Assembly (NCBI GenBank): GCA_017887445.1
Contig: JAGHIA010000143.1
Span: 1 to 35,210, forward strand
Source of the DNA: Fusicatenibacter sp.
Lineage (GTDB): Bacteria > Bacillota > Clostridia > Lachnospirales > Lachnospiraceae
DNA length: 35,210 nucleotides
Direction of reading: 5' to 3'
The translations under genes and the position numbers were made by a program. This document shows positions 7,077 to 14,347 of this stretch, one piece after another. Every line of letters begins with the position of its first letter. Position 1 is the first letter of the stretch. The notes under the pieces are model-generated. The model had not been told where the DNA came from. It ran no database searches and saw only the letters and a list, made by a program, of their open reading frames with translations.

Positions 7077-9557
7077 ATGTGGAAATGCCCCCTGTGCGGA
7101 AACGAAAATAATGAGGAAATAACCTGCAGCTGCGGCTGGACAAGGGTCAAAGACTATCTGGCTTATCCAACGTTATGCCCGATCGGAGAGCATGAAAAGG
7201 AAAGCATGGCGCAGCTTTTCAAAGATGATTATATGTTGAACAAAGGAAAAGAATATGAAGCGGATCATTGCTGGGAAGATGCCGCGAAGTTTTTTGAAAA
7301 GTCGGCGGAGAATGGAAATCTGGAAGCCATGAAGCATCTCGGCTATTATGCGTGGAAAGGTCTTGGCACCGAGAAAAATCTGTACCGCGCTCTCCGATGG
7401 TACAGCAAAGTCATGGAGGCCGGGGAAGAGGATGTGTCGGAAGCGCTCGAAGCGATTTATGAAGAGATTAAAAATGGCAAAACAAAAGGTTCGGAGGAGC
7501 CTGAGGACAGGAGTGAGAAGCCGGAAGGATTGTCTTCTGAAGAGAAAGAGAATGCAGAAGAGGAGTCACAGGAAAAATCCGGGAATGATAATGATGCCTC
7601 AGATACAACAGAAGACGCAATAGAGAAGAGGGACGCAACAGAGAAGAACGACAAAAAAGATAATAGCCATACAACAGAAAATAGCGAAGAAGAAAATAAG
7701 TGTTCTGGAGATGGAGAAGCGGAATTGCACGCAGCGATTGCAGCCTATTATCAGTCAGATATGAGAACGGCAGAATCTTTCCGGGAATTTCAGGAAACCT
7801 TTAAGAAAGCTGCGGACGCGGGGAACCCTCTGGCGCATGCGATGCTGGGCCTGCTTTATTGGCGGAATTATCCCTATGATCAGGTGTATACACCGCAGGC
7901 CATTGAACATCTGAGAATCGCAATGGAGCAGGGCTGCCCTCTTGGCGGTGTCTGGCTGGCGGAAATCCTGAAAGAAATGAGAAAAGCGGATCCCGGTTAT
8001 CTGCCGGAGCGGAGCGAGGATGTTCATACCCAGGCAAAACTTTTGGGAAAAGTGAAACTCCTTGCGGAGCAGGAAAATGCGGAAGCATTGTATTGGATCG
8101 CGGTGGAACTGTATAAGGATGAAGAGTATGAGGAGGCGGTGCGCTGGCTGAACTGGGCGGCAGAGCAGGAAATGCCGCAGGCTCAGGGATTTCTTGGAAT
8201 CTGCAGCTATTACGGTCATGGAGTGGAGAAAGACTATGACGCGGCGTATACCTGTTTTAAACAGGCAGAGCGGAGCAATGAAGGCTGGGTGTACCGTTAT
8301 CTGGGCGATTGCTGTTATTATGGATATGGGACGGATCAGGATAAGGAACTGGCTGCAAAATACTATGAAATGGGCGCTGTTCAGTGTGATCTGTCTGCGC
8401 TCCTGAAAATCGCGGAAATGCTGCAGACAGGAGACGGTGTTCCGAAAAATCAGAAACGGGCATTCCAACAGTATCAGAAAGCGGCTGATCTGGGCAGCGT
8501 GGATGGAAAGCGTGAAGTTGGCATTTGCTTTTGGTATGGAAAGGGAGTAGAAAAGAACTTTTTGAAAGCAGAGCAGGCGTTTCGGAATGCGGCAGACAGG
8601 GACGACGGTCTGTCACAGTTCATGCTGGGATTGGTCCTGCTGGAAGAAAATCAGGGCATGCCAAAAGAAGACAATCTTAAGGAACTTCAGTTTTTATTTG
8701 AAAGCGCGGCAGAGCAGAACGTTGCTATGGCCTGTCTATGGGCGGCGAGGATGAGACTGTTTTATACGGAGGACGAGAATGATTACCGAAAAGGGCATCA
8801 GCTGCTGAGAAAGGCACTGGAACGTGAGGAGACGAAAGCCATGGCCATGAACCTTCTGGGAAATTGTTATGCGGAGGGGACCGGCGTGGAGCAGAATCCC
8901 AGAGAAGCGGTGGCGTGGTACCAGAAAGCGGCGGATCTTAATGATCCGGAGGGATTCTTACATCTAAGTCAGTGCTATCGGGATGGCATCGGCGTAAGCA
9001 AAAGCAGTTATGAAGCAGAGAAATGGCTGACCAAAGCGGCGAAAGCCGGAAATGCGGAAGCGGCGTTTCAGCTCGCAAAAGATACGCAGAAGCAATTTCA
9101 GGCGTTGGATTCCGCGCGCAGACAGGTACAGGAATATGCGGAACTGGCTTATCAGCAGGGAATATCTGAAGCGGCTGTGATCCTTGCGAAAAATTTCTGG
9201 TATTCCGCAGATTACGCTGCCGGAAAACTGACGGACGCAGAAAAACAGGAATTGTACCAGAAGGCGGACGAATATTTTCGGGAAGCAGAAGAAAAAAATG
9301 TTCCCGAAGCAAGGACGGAACGGGCATATTTTTATCTGAAACGATTTCGAAACCCGAAAAAGGAAGAGGGGATTGCGATTCTGCAGGAGGAGGCAGGATA
9401 CAAAAAGCCTATTGCGCAGTATTATCTGGGACTTTGCTATCTGAAGGGAATTGGCGTTAAAAAAGATAAAAAGCTTGGAAAATCCTATATCCGTATTGCA
9501 GCAGGCGCTGGTTTTGAAGAAGCGCAGGATGAGGTAGATGGATGGCTTTTAGGGTAA
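7077..9557 (+). CDS. Zinc ribbon - multi-Sel1 repeat protein closing the paralog cluster
   Basis: 826 residues from ATG 7077 (M-W-K-C-P-L-C-G), behind GAGAGGAG. The N-terminus is homologous to the four LRR paralogs: zinc ribbon with C4, C7, C17, C19, then T-L-C-P-I-G, and a Sel1 repeat near 60-112. A strongly acidic, Glu/Lys/Asp-rich low-complexity linker follows (about 140-222). The rest is a long array of Sel1-like repeats (A.....A...G...A...LG..Y..G.GV..D...A). No LRR, signal peptide or membrane segment is present. Sel1/TPR-like solenoids usually mediate protein-protein contacts. The shared N-terminal cassette with swapped C-terminal solenoids suggests that the cluster members use one common partner or target. 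That is inference. It is the last gene before a strong terminator. Confidence 0.88.
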   Translation: MWKCPLCGNENNEEITCSCGWTRVKDYLAYPTLCPIGEHEKESMAQLFKDDYMLNKGKEYEADHCWEDAAKFFEKSAENGNLEAMKHLGYYAWKGLGTEKNLYRALRWYSKVMEAGEEDVSEALEAIYEEIKNGKTKGSEEPEDRSEKPEGLSSEEKENAEEESQEKSGNDNDASDTTEDAIEKRDATEKNDKKDNSHTTENSEEENKCSGDGEAELHAAIAAYYQSDMRTAESFREFQETFKKAADAGNPLAHAMLGLLYWRNYPYDQVYTPQAIEHLRIAMEQGCPLGGVWLAEILKEMRKADPGYLPERSEDVHTQAKLLGKVKLLAEQENAEALYWIAVELYKDEEYEEAVRWLNWAAEQEMPQAQGFLGICSYYGHGVEKDYDAAYTCFKQAERSNEGWVYRYLGDCCYYGYGTDQDKELAAKYYEMGAVQCDLSALLKIAEMLQTGDGVPKNQKRAFQQYQKAADLGSVDGKREVGICFWYGKGVEKNFLKAEQAFRNAADRDDGLSQFMLGLVLLEENQGMPKEDNLKELQFLFESAAEQNVAMACLWAARMRLFYTEDENDYRKGHQLLRKALEREETKAMAMNLLGNCYAEGTGVEQNPREAVAWYQKAADLNDPEGFLHLSQCYRDGIGVSKSSYEAEKWLTKAAKAGNAEAAFQLAKDTQKQFQALDSARRQVQEYAELAYQQGISEAAVILAKNFWYSADYAAGKLTDAEKQELYQKADEYFREAEEKNVPEARTERAYFYLKRFRNPKKEEGIAILQEEAGYKKPIAQYYLGLCYLKGIGVKKDKKLGKSYIRIAAGAGFEEAQDEVDGWLLG

Positions 9558-9569
9558 TGGGATTCGTGA

Positions 9570-9596
9570 TAATCGTTCAGCAACGCTGAGCTATTA
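9570..9596 (+). repeat. Family A short palindromic repeat
   Basis: TAATCGTTCAGC and GCTGAGCTATTA flank a 3-base loop, forming an imperfect hairpin just after the Sel1 gene stop. The same core recurs at 17844, 26800 and 28375, and as the ends of the long copies at 14153 and 19161. Confidence 0.75.
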
Positions 9597-9610
9597 TACA
9601 ATGTGAGAAT

Positions 9611-9646
9611 AAAAACTGCCGCACAAACGCCCGTGCGGCAGTTTTT
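9611..9646. terminator. Bidirectional rho-independent terminator
   Basis: A perfect 14-bp stem, AAAAACTGCCGCAC / GTGCGGCAGTTTTT, with an 8-base loop. It has a T run on each strand and lies between the convergent Sel1 gene and the folate transporter gene. Confidence 0.93.
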
Positions 9647-9665
9647 CACATATATGCAGGGTGGC

Positions 9666-9690
9666 AGAAACAACAAAAGCGGTTGTTTCT
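9666..9690 (-). other. Hairpin downstream of folT
   Basis: AGAAACAAC and GTTGTTTCT form a perfect 9-bp stem around a 7-base loop, between the folT stop and the bidirectional terminator. No T run follows, so it may be an mRNA 3'-end structure rather than a terminator. Confidence 0.4.
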
Positions 9691-9758
9691 TGTCAAAGCT
9701 GCCGGTCACCCGGCAGAGCGTTATCTGTAATGGTTCCGCTATGTGGAACGGTTTTCAT

Positions 9759-10343
9759 TTACCTTGTAGCTGTACGGAACATCCGGAATACACCGGTCTG
9801 TTCGATCAGACGTGTCAGCACAAAGAAAATAATGGAATCGATGGGCCACATGATCAGATTCTTCACCGCCCGGGCCGGAAGAAGCACCAGGAATCCTTTG
9901 CCGTATAACATGTCCAGCCACAGGGTGTTCAGCACAACGTTTACAATCATGACCACAACAAACTTTGCCACCAGCACGCGCCAGATGGTCAACTTTTTCT
10001 TGTAATAAAAGCAGCCGTAAATAAACGCCGCCAGCATTGCGTTAAAAGTAAATCCAAAGAAAAACGCTCCGTCAGGCTTCAGCATGTATTTTACGATGTC
10101 AAGGATTCCGGCAAACAGGCTTCCCGTGACCGGTCCGAACAGGTAATCTACCAGCTGATTGGGGATACCGGAAAAACCGATCTTTATGTAGGGCCCGATG
10201 CTGATGGAAGCTACGGAGTTGAGGATCATGGCCAGCGCCGCGAACATGGCGCAGGTGGCCAGCGCCGGAACCTTTTTCAGTTCCTGCGAGGATGAAAGAA
10301 AGATGTTCTGCTTTTTGTCAGAGTTTGATGAATTTCCAGACAT
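9759..10343 (-). CDS. folT: Folate-family ECF transporter S component
   Basis: 194 residues starting at the ATG complementary to 10341-10343, behind a strong AAGGAGGTAA site; an upstream in-frame extension is ignored because it would run through the leader. After a polar N-terminus (about 25 residues) come five to six hydrophobic segments. These include the S-component hallmarks A.CAMFAALAMIL, a G-F-S-G-I-P segment, FGP.TG...G..DI and GF.FNAMLAAFIYG. S components bind a vitamin and dock on the shared EcfT-EcfA-EcfA' module, which is not encoded here. The folate assignment rests on the family-like sequence plus the tetrahydrofolate riboswitch directly upstream, a well-known arrangement in Clostridia. 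Expected to be repressed when tetrahydrofolate is plentiful. Confidence 0.88.
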   Translation of the reverse strand: MSGNSSNSDKKQNIFLSSSQELKKVPALATCAMFAALAMILNSVASISIGPYIKIGFSGIPNQLVDYLFGPVTGSLFAGILDIVKYMLKPDGAFFFGFTFNAMLAAFIYGCFYYKKKLTIWRVLVAKFVVVMIVNVVLNTLWLDMLYGKGFLVLLPARAVKNLIMWPIDSIIFFVLTRLIEQTGVFRMFRTATR

Positions 10344-10417
10344 AAAAAAATTACCTCCTTTTTTTGGCTCGTTCTGGCTCTTACTACAATAGGAGATAAT
10401 TTGTGTTATCTTCTGTT

Positions 10418-10514
10418 GCAGCGAGATGCGACTTATATACCGCAAGATTACTCTTTTCGTCTTTCCGGCAACTCTCTATCCGGAAAGCACTTAACGCATA
10501 TAAACCTACTCTGC
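10418..10514 (-). ncRNA. Tetrahydrofolate (THF) riboswitch
   Basis: Read on the minus strand, the leader contains the class hallmarks in order: GAGTAGG, TGCGTTAAGTG, a hairpin (CTTTCCGG...CCGGAAAG), ACGAA, CTTGCGGTATA, and a closing CGCATCTCGCTGC. The last pairs with the starting GCAGAG. This matches the known THF aptamer (GAGUAG / GCGUUAAGUG / ACGAA / GCGGU / GCAUC..CUC). It lies about 75 bases upstream of the folT start, between a sigma-A-like promoter and a strong Shine-Dalgarno. Control of translation initiation is likely because no clear intrinsic terminator lies between aptamer and gene. Confidence 0.9.
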
Positions 10515-10531
10515 ATTTCTATGTTGGACAC

Positions 10532-10560
10532 ATTATAAGTCAGCGGTGAAGAAAAAGCAA
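10532..10560 (-). promoter_or_regulatory. Promoter of the THF riboswitch-folT transcript
   Basis: On the minus strand TTGCTT and a perfect TATAAT are 17 bases apart. Transcription would begin just upstream of the aptamer's first stem. Confidence 0.65.
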
Positions 10561-10647
10561 TGGATTTTTTTTGCCTCTTTCTTTTTTGGATAAATTGCCG
10601 GATTTTGCTGATTTTTTTGTGCAAACTGGCCAGAGCGGCCCGCAGCG

Positions 10648-10757
10648 GTAACGATTCAGCCAGATCTGTGCATATATTGCACAGACTGTAGGAAAACGTA
10701 GTGCCTGCGGGCATCCGGCCCATCGCGAAGCGATTTTCAATGACCGGATGCCGTAAC
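10648..10757 (+). repeat. Family B palindromic intergenic repeat, copy 1 (full length)
   Basis: The 110-bp element begins GTAACGATTCAGCC and ends CCGGATGCCGTAAC. It contains a TCTGTGCA...TGCACAGA hairpin, then GGAAAACGTAGTGCCTG, then a GCATCCGG...CCGGATGC hairpin enclosing CATCGCGAAGCG. Copy 2 at 20971-21077 aligns along its length in the opposite orientation; copies 3 and 4 match the first half. The 10561-10819 stretch otherwise shows no convincing gene. Confidence 0.85.
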
Positions 10758-10818
10758 GGTTTCGCTGGCTGGATAGTTATACGCAGTCCAGGGAACACAT
10801 AAAAAACGTGAAAAAACA

Positions 10819-10848
10819 TTGTACAATTTCCCGCCGTAATGATAAAAT
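10819..10848 (+). promoter_or_regulatory. Sigma-A-like promoter for the small protein / AraC genes
   Basis: TTGTAC, an 18-base spacer and TAAAAT, about 50 bases before the start codon at 10900. Confidence 0.5.
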
Positions 10849-10899
10849 AGTGAAAACATAGCATTATGTTTTAAAATCGCAATCAGGGAGGCGTACACA

Positions 10900-11073
10900 A
10901 TGTTTGAGAGGATTGATTATACGGTGGAGCAAATCGACGGGGATTACGCGTATCTGCGAAGAGTGGACGAGCCGCAGGAAGAGCCGAAATGTGTGGCGCG
11001 CGCGCTGCTTCCGCCGGAGATTATGGAAGGAAGCCGGCTGGCTTATGAGATGCTGCAGTACACGCTTCTGTGA
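10900..11073 (+). CDS. Small acidic protein, DUF3006-like
   Basis: 57 residues from ATG 10900 with GGGAGG nine bases upstream. The sequence contains VEQIDGDYAYL near the start and V-A-R-A-L-L-P-P-E-I-x-E-G towards the end. This resembles the DUF3006 pattern (short protein: hydrophobic strand, G-D-x-A, then an acidic segment and a LLP..hxEG turn). The family function is unknown. It lies 24 bp before an AraC regulator on the same strand and probably shares its transcript. No membrane segment. The family call is from memory of the pattern only; the coding call rests on the RBS and on the conserved-looking composition. Confidence 0.6.
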   Translation: MFERIDYTVEQIDGDYAYLRRVDEPQEEPKCVARALLPPEIMEGSRLAYEMLQYTLL

Positions 11074-11097
11074 CAGGGGAGAACGGGTTGGAGTACT

Positions 11098-11868
11098 ATG
11101 ATCGTCTATGAGGAGTTTCATTTTGGAAAAGAAAAGCATATCGCTTTTTATCACCCGGTGGATTTCAGTCATTTTGCCCATCTGCACAGGAGTTACGAGC
11201 TGCTGTTTCTGCGCCGGGGCAAACTGGAGATCACGGTGAACGGCAAAGAGTTTTCCATGCAGGAGGGCGATCTGGCGCTGGTGCTGCCCTACGAGGTACA
11301 TTCCTACCGGGATCTGGGCGGGTCCGTGTGCGATGTGGCAGTGTTTTCCCCGGATTATATTCAGGAGTTTTACAGCCAGACCGGTCATCAATATCTGGAG
11401 CGTCCGGTCTTTTGTATGGAGCAGGGGCAGAGGAAACGTCTGGAGCCGTACTTGTTTTACGATGCGTCCAGCCTGTATCTGACCAAGGCCGCGCTCTACG
11501 AGACGGTGGCCTGTGTGCTGTCTCAGACCAGGACCTGCCGCAGGAAAGAAGAGGACAAGGATCTGCTCCACCAGATCCTTCTGTTTATCCGCCAGCATTA
11601 TCAGGAGGAGCTGACGCTGCAGGAATTGGCAGATCATCTCGGCTACAGCCGCCTATATCTTTCCAGGTACATCAACCACAATTTAAAGCTGTCTTTTCCG
11701 GATCTGATCCATGAGCACCGGGTCTGTCAGGCCATTTATCTGCTGGAACATACGGCGATGCCGGTCAGTGATGTGGCCTACGACTGTGGCTACGGCAGTC
11801 TCCGCAGTTTCAATCGCTGCTTTAAGAGGATCACGGGAAAAACTCCCAGGGAATATCGGGAAGTGTAA
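11098..11868 (+). CDS. AraC-family transcriptional regulator with cupin-type sensor domain
   Basis: 256 residues. Residues 1-140 look like an AraC-type cupin effector domain (H..YELLFLRRGKLEITVNG, then a G-D-L-A-L-V-L-P-Y-E-V-H-S segment). Residues about 155-256 are the double helix-turn-helix DNA-binding domain. The first recognition unit is LQELADHLGYSRLYLSRYI, and the second ends FNRCFKRITGKTPREYR, the standard AraC signature. The target is unknown; the preceding small protein is the closest candidate for co-regulation. The site GGAG is unusually close to the ATG (four bases), so translation may be coupled to the upstream gene. Confidence 0.92.
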   Translation: MIVYEEFHFGKEKHIAFYHPVDFSHFAHLHRSYELLFLRRGKLEITVNGKEFSMQEGDLALVLPYEVHSYRDLGGSVCDVAVFSPDYIQEFYSQTGHQYLERPVFCMEQGQRKRLEPYLFYDASSLYLTKAALYETVACVLSQTRTCRRKEEDKDLLHQILLFIRQHYQEELTLQELADHLGYSRLYLSRYINHNLKLSFPDLIHEHRVCQAIYLLEHTAMPVSDVAYDCGYGSLRSFNRCFKRITGKTPREYREV

Positions 11869-11909
11869 TCAGACAAGTAATAGGAGTAGCAGGAGAAAAA
11901 GGAGGACAT

Positions 11910-12269
11910 ATGGGTTGTCTTGGAAATTTGCTTTGGTTTCTTTTCGGAGGCTGTGTCAGCGGAATTGGATGGCTGCTGGCCGGATGTCTCTGGTGCGTTA
12001 CGATCATCGGGATCCCGATCGGACGCCAGTGCTTTAAATTCGCCTCGCTGTCATTTTTTCCCTTTGGGAAAGAGGTGGTTTACGGAGGCGGCGCCGGTTC
12101 GCTGCTGCTGAATCTGGTGTGGCTGATCGTCACCGGGCTGCCGATGGCGCTTGTTCACGCAGGTTCGGGCATACTGCTTTGTGTGACGGTGATCGGGATT
12201 CCTTTTGGAATGCAGCAGTTTAAGCTGGCGAAACTGGCGCTGATGCCGTTTGGCGCAGAAATACGGTAA
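11910..12269 (+). CDS. YccF-family inner membrane protein
   Basis: 119 residues, start ATG with a strong AAGGAGG seven bases upstream. It contains two copies of the YccF (DUF307) motif: W.......C.....IIGIPIGRQCFK.A.L.F.PFGKE near residues 27-55, and C.TVIGIPFG.QQFKLA.L...PFG near 90-116. Hydrophobic segments precede each motif, so the protein is a small polytopic membrane protein. YccF proteins have no established function. It is probably transcribed separately from, or read through from, the AraC gene 40 bp upstream. Confidence 0.9.
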   Translation: MGCLGNLLWFLFGGCVSGIGWLLAGCLWCVTIIGIPIGRQCFKFASLSFFPFGKEVVYGGGAGSLLLNLVWLIVTGLPMALVHAGSGILLCVTVIGIPFGMQQFKLAKLALMPFGAEIR

Positions 12270-12335
12270 TGGAGCAAGGAAGATGGAATGGAAGCTCCGG
12301 ATTTTGATTTTGGAATTGAGAAAGGAGAAAACAGT

Positions 12336-13304
12336 ATGAAAATGATTTATAAGGGAAAGTTTCTGGCGGCTGCAGCTGCTGCGCTTCTTTTTGCGGCGGC
12401 TGCCGGCGGGTGTGCTTCTGAAGAAGGAAGTGGTGGGGGAAGTTCAGCGGTATCCGGAAACAGTCAGGCAAATTCCTCCGTTTCGGAAAACAAGCAGGGA
12501 AACTCCTCCGTTTCCGGCAGCGGTATGTCCGCGCCGGCGGATGGGAAGAAGGACAGGTCCCTGGAGGGAGTCATGACGGAAACTCTTGCCATGTACGTTC
12601 CGTTCGGCGAGGACGGAAATTATGTGATGGTGGATCAGGACAACGGCAATGTGTTCACAGTGACGATGCCGGAGGAAATCTATGACATGGAAGGGACGCT
12701 GATTGGCCAGGAGGATCTGGAAAAAGGAAATATTCTGAGGATTTACGGAAACGGGCTGATGCTGGAAAGCTACCCCGGTCAGTATCCCGGCGTGGAGAAG
12801 ATCCAGGTGGAGGAGACGGGCAGTCCGTCAGACGCGGACCAGTACCAGGAGATTATCGACGGTATCTATCAGGAGCCGGATCCTTCCGAGCTGCCGTATA
12901 TGAATGTGGAGTATCGCACGTCTCTGGCGGTTGTCACTGCCATGACGGCCACCGGCGGATACCAGTGGGAGTTTCCGGATGAGGACGGGAACATGCAGAG
13001 CGTGATTGCCGACACTGCCCACATTACCGATTGGGAGTTTTCCGACAGTATCGGGCTGGAAGAACCCACAGATCTGACCTTGTGGTTCTCGAAGACGCCC
13101 GGACAGGTAAGCGCAGAGCGCTGGGCGGAGACTGACCTTGGAGCGGAAGACGTCGTGGAAAAAGGTGAGAAAGTGGAAGTGAAAACCGGGACGGAGGACG
13201 GCCAGTTTCTTTTGGAGCAGGCAGAGGCAGGCTACCGGTATCTGATTCATGCGCAGTGGGAAAACGGCTATGTGGAATATGGATTCCTAACGTCCGCGTC
13301 CTGA
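12336..13304 (+). CDS. Putative lipoprotein of unknown function
   Basis: 322 residues from ATG 12336, chosen because AAAGGAG lies eight bases upstream; an earlier in-frame start has no such site. The signal sequence has a basic start, a poly-Ala hydrophobic core and a lipobox ending A-A-G-G-C with lipid-accepting Cys26, followed by a Ser/Asn/Gly-rich tether (about 27-75). The mature part begins with a small strand-rich domain (about 80-155) that resembles DUF3221-like modules (YVMVDQDNG..F.V). A C-terminal domain follows (about 185-320), rich in acidic and aromatic residues and ending YRYLIHAQWENGYVEYGF. Exported and anchored to the membrane outer face. No enzyme motif is recognised. Confidence 0.8.
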   Translation: MKMIYKGKFLAAAAAALLFAAAAGGCASEEGSGGGSSAVSGNSQANSSVSENKQGNSSVSGSGMSAPADGKKDRSLEGVMTETLAMYVPFGEDGNYVMVDQDNGNVFTVTMPEEIYDMEGTLIGQEDLEKGNILRIYGNGLMLESYPGQYPGVEKIQVEETGSPSDADQYQEIIDGIYQEPDPSELPYMNVEYRTSLAVVTAMTATGGYQWEFPDEDGNMQSVIADTAHITDWEFSDSIGLEEPTDLTLWFSKTPGQVSAERWAETDLGAEDVVEKGEKVEVKTGTEDGQFLLEQAEAGYRYLIHAQWENGYVEYGFLTSAS

Positions 13305-13432
13305 CGGAGGCGGTATATTACCCAGACGGCGCGCGGCTGTTCAGAGGGTGTTTGAAGATCTTTTTGCTGTAATCTGCAGAAAGCGGTTTTCAAACCTGCT
13401 CCGGGCAGAGAGATGAAGGGGGCAAATGAAAA

Positions 13433-14149
13433 ATGGTTTATCTGATCAGCGACGTTCACGGGCATTACGATGAATTTATGCGCCTGCTGCGAAAAATAAA
13501 GTTCAGGAAGACCGACAGGCTGTATCTTCTTGGCGATATGGTGGACCGGGGGCGGCAGAATCTGAGTATGCTGGATTTTTGCCGCAGGGAAGCGAATGTG
13601 ACTCTGCTGAAGGGAAACCATGAGCTGTTCATGCAGCGGTACCTGGAGGGAGATCCTCTGGTAAAGGAGAAATGGGGCTTCTGGGGAGGGAGCACGACGC
13701 TGCGGGAGCTGGAGCCTTTGCCGTGGGAGAAAAAAGAGGAGTATCTCCGGTATCTCCAAAGCCTCGCCCATGGCCGCGCCCTGGAGGTGAACGGTACGCG
13801 CTATTTTCTGACCCATTCCGGTTTCAGCGCGGATATCGCTGAGCCGGTGAGGGCAGAGGACGGGCGGATCGATATTGAAGCCAGCGTCCAACGCTTTGTG
13901 GAGAAGGACGAGTGGGCCTATCTGTGCTCCGACGATCTGCATCTGATACCGGCGTCGGTGCGGTTCGACCGTTATATTATCTGCGGTCATTACCCCACGC
14001 TGGAATACAGGGAGGAGGGAGGCGTCTATGTGACCTCCCGGTTCACGGATATCGACTGTGGATGTGCGTGGAAGGTACGCAGCCCTCACCGCAGAATGGC
14101 CTGCCTGTGTCTGGAAACGGGGACGGTGACTTACCAGCGGGTTGAATAG
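13433..14149 (+). CDS. Metallophosphoesterase, PP2A/PPP-like serine/threonine phosphatase
   Basis: 238 residues with all core metal-binding motifs of the PPP / bis(5'-nucleosyl)-tetraphosphatase superfamily: DVHGH at 7-11, GDMVDRG at 34-40, GNHE at 61-64, a T-H-S-G segment near 125, and G-H-Y-P-T near 185. This fits a small bacterial PPP phosphatase acting on phosphoproteins or dinucleoside polyphosphates; the substrate cannot be told from sequence. Cytosolic, no signal. The 128 bp between the lipoprotein gene and this start hold no clear promoter. A long family A repeat begins four bases after the stop. Confidence 0.9.
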   Translation: MVYLISDVHGHYDEFMRLLRKIKFRKTDRLYLLGDMVDRGRQNLSMLDFCRREANVTLLKGNHELFMQRYLEGDPLVKEKWGFWGGSTTLRELEPLPWEKKEEYLRYLQSLAHGRALEVNGTRYFLTHSGFSADIAEPVRAEDGRIDIEASVQRFVEKDEWAYLCSDDLHLIPASVRFDRYIICGHYPTLEYREEGGVYVTSRFTDIDCGCAWKVRSPHRRMACLCLETGTVTYQRVE

Positions 14150-14152
14150 TTG

Positions 14153-14292
14153 TAACAGTTCAGCTTTGCAGAACTATTACACGCTTCGCGATGCACAGAA
14201 ACTGCATTTCATGCAGTTTCGCGCTGCAGGCCTCGGGTTTTCGCGCATTCTGCGTGAAAACTCTCGCGGGATAGTGAAAGGCCGAACTGTTA
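14153..14292 (+). repeat. Family A palindromic element, long copy 1
   Basis: The 140-bp element has terminal inverted repeats (TAACAGTTCAGC at the left, GCCGAACTGTTA at the right). Inside are AACTGCATTTCATGCAGTT and a TTTTCGCGCA...TGCGTGAAAA hairpin. The copy at 19161-19303 is alignable from end to end in the same orientation. There is no coding potential; it fills most of the gap between the phosphatase and thioesterase genes. Confidence 0.88.
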
Positions 14293-14347
14293 CGAATAGT
14301 TACACATATTCGGGCGCGCGCAGAAATAGAAATAAAGGAGACATAAC

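Noticed and set aside
7066-7122. ATG with good spacing to GAGAGGAG before the Sel1 gene
   Set aside because: The frame closes after 18 codons; the ATG at 7077 begins the conserved zinc ribbon.
1-9557. Diversity-generating retroelement acting on the LRR genes
   Set aside because: No reverse transcriptase, template repeat or adenine-biased variation is visible in the window; slippage and recombination explain the repeats.
10448-10864. 138-residue open frame on the minus strand upstream of folT
   Set aside because: It covers the THF riboswitch, its promoter and a family B repeat; these explain the sequence better than a protein.
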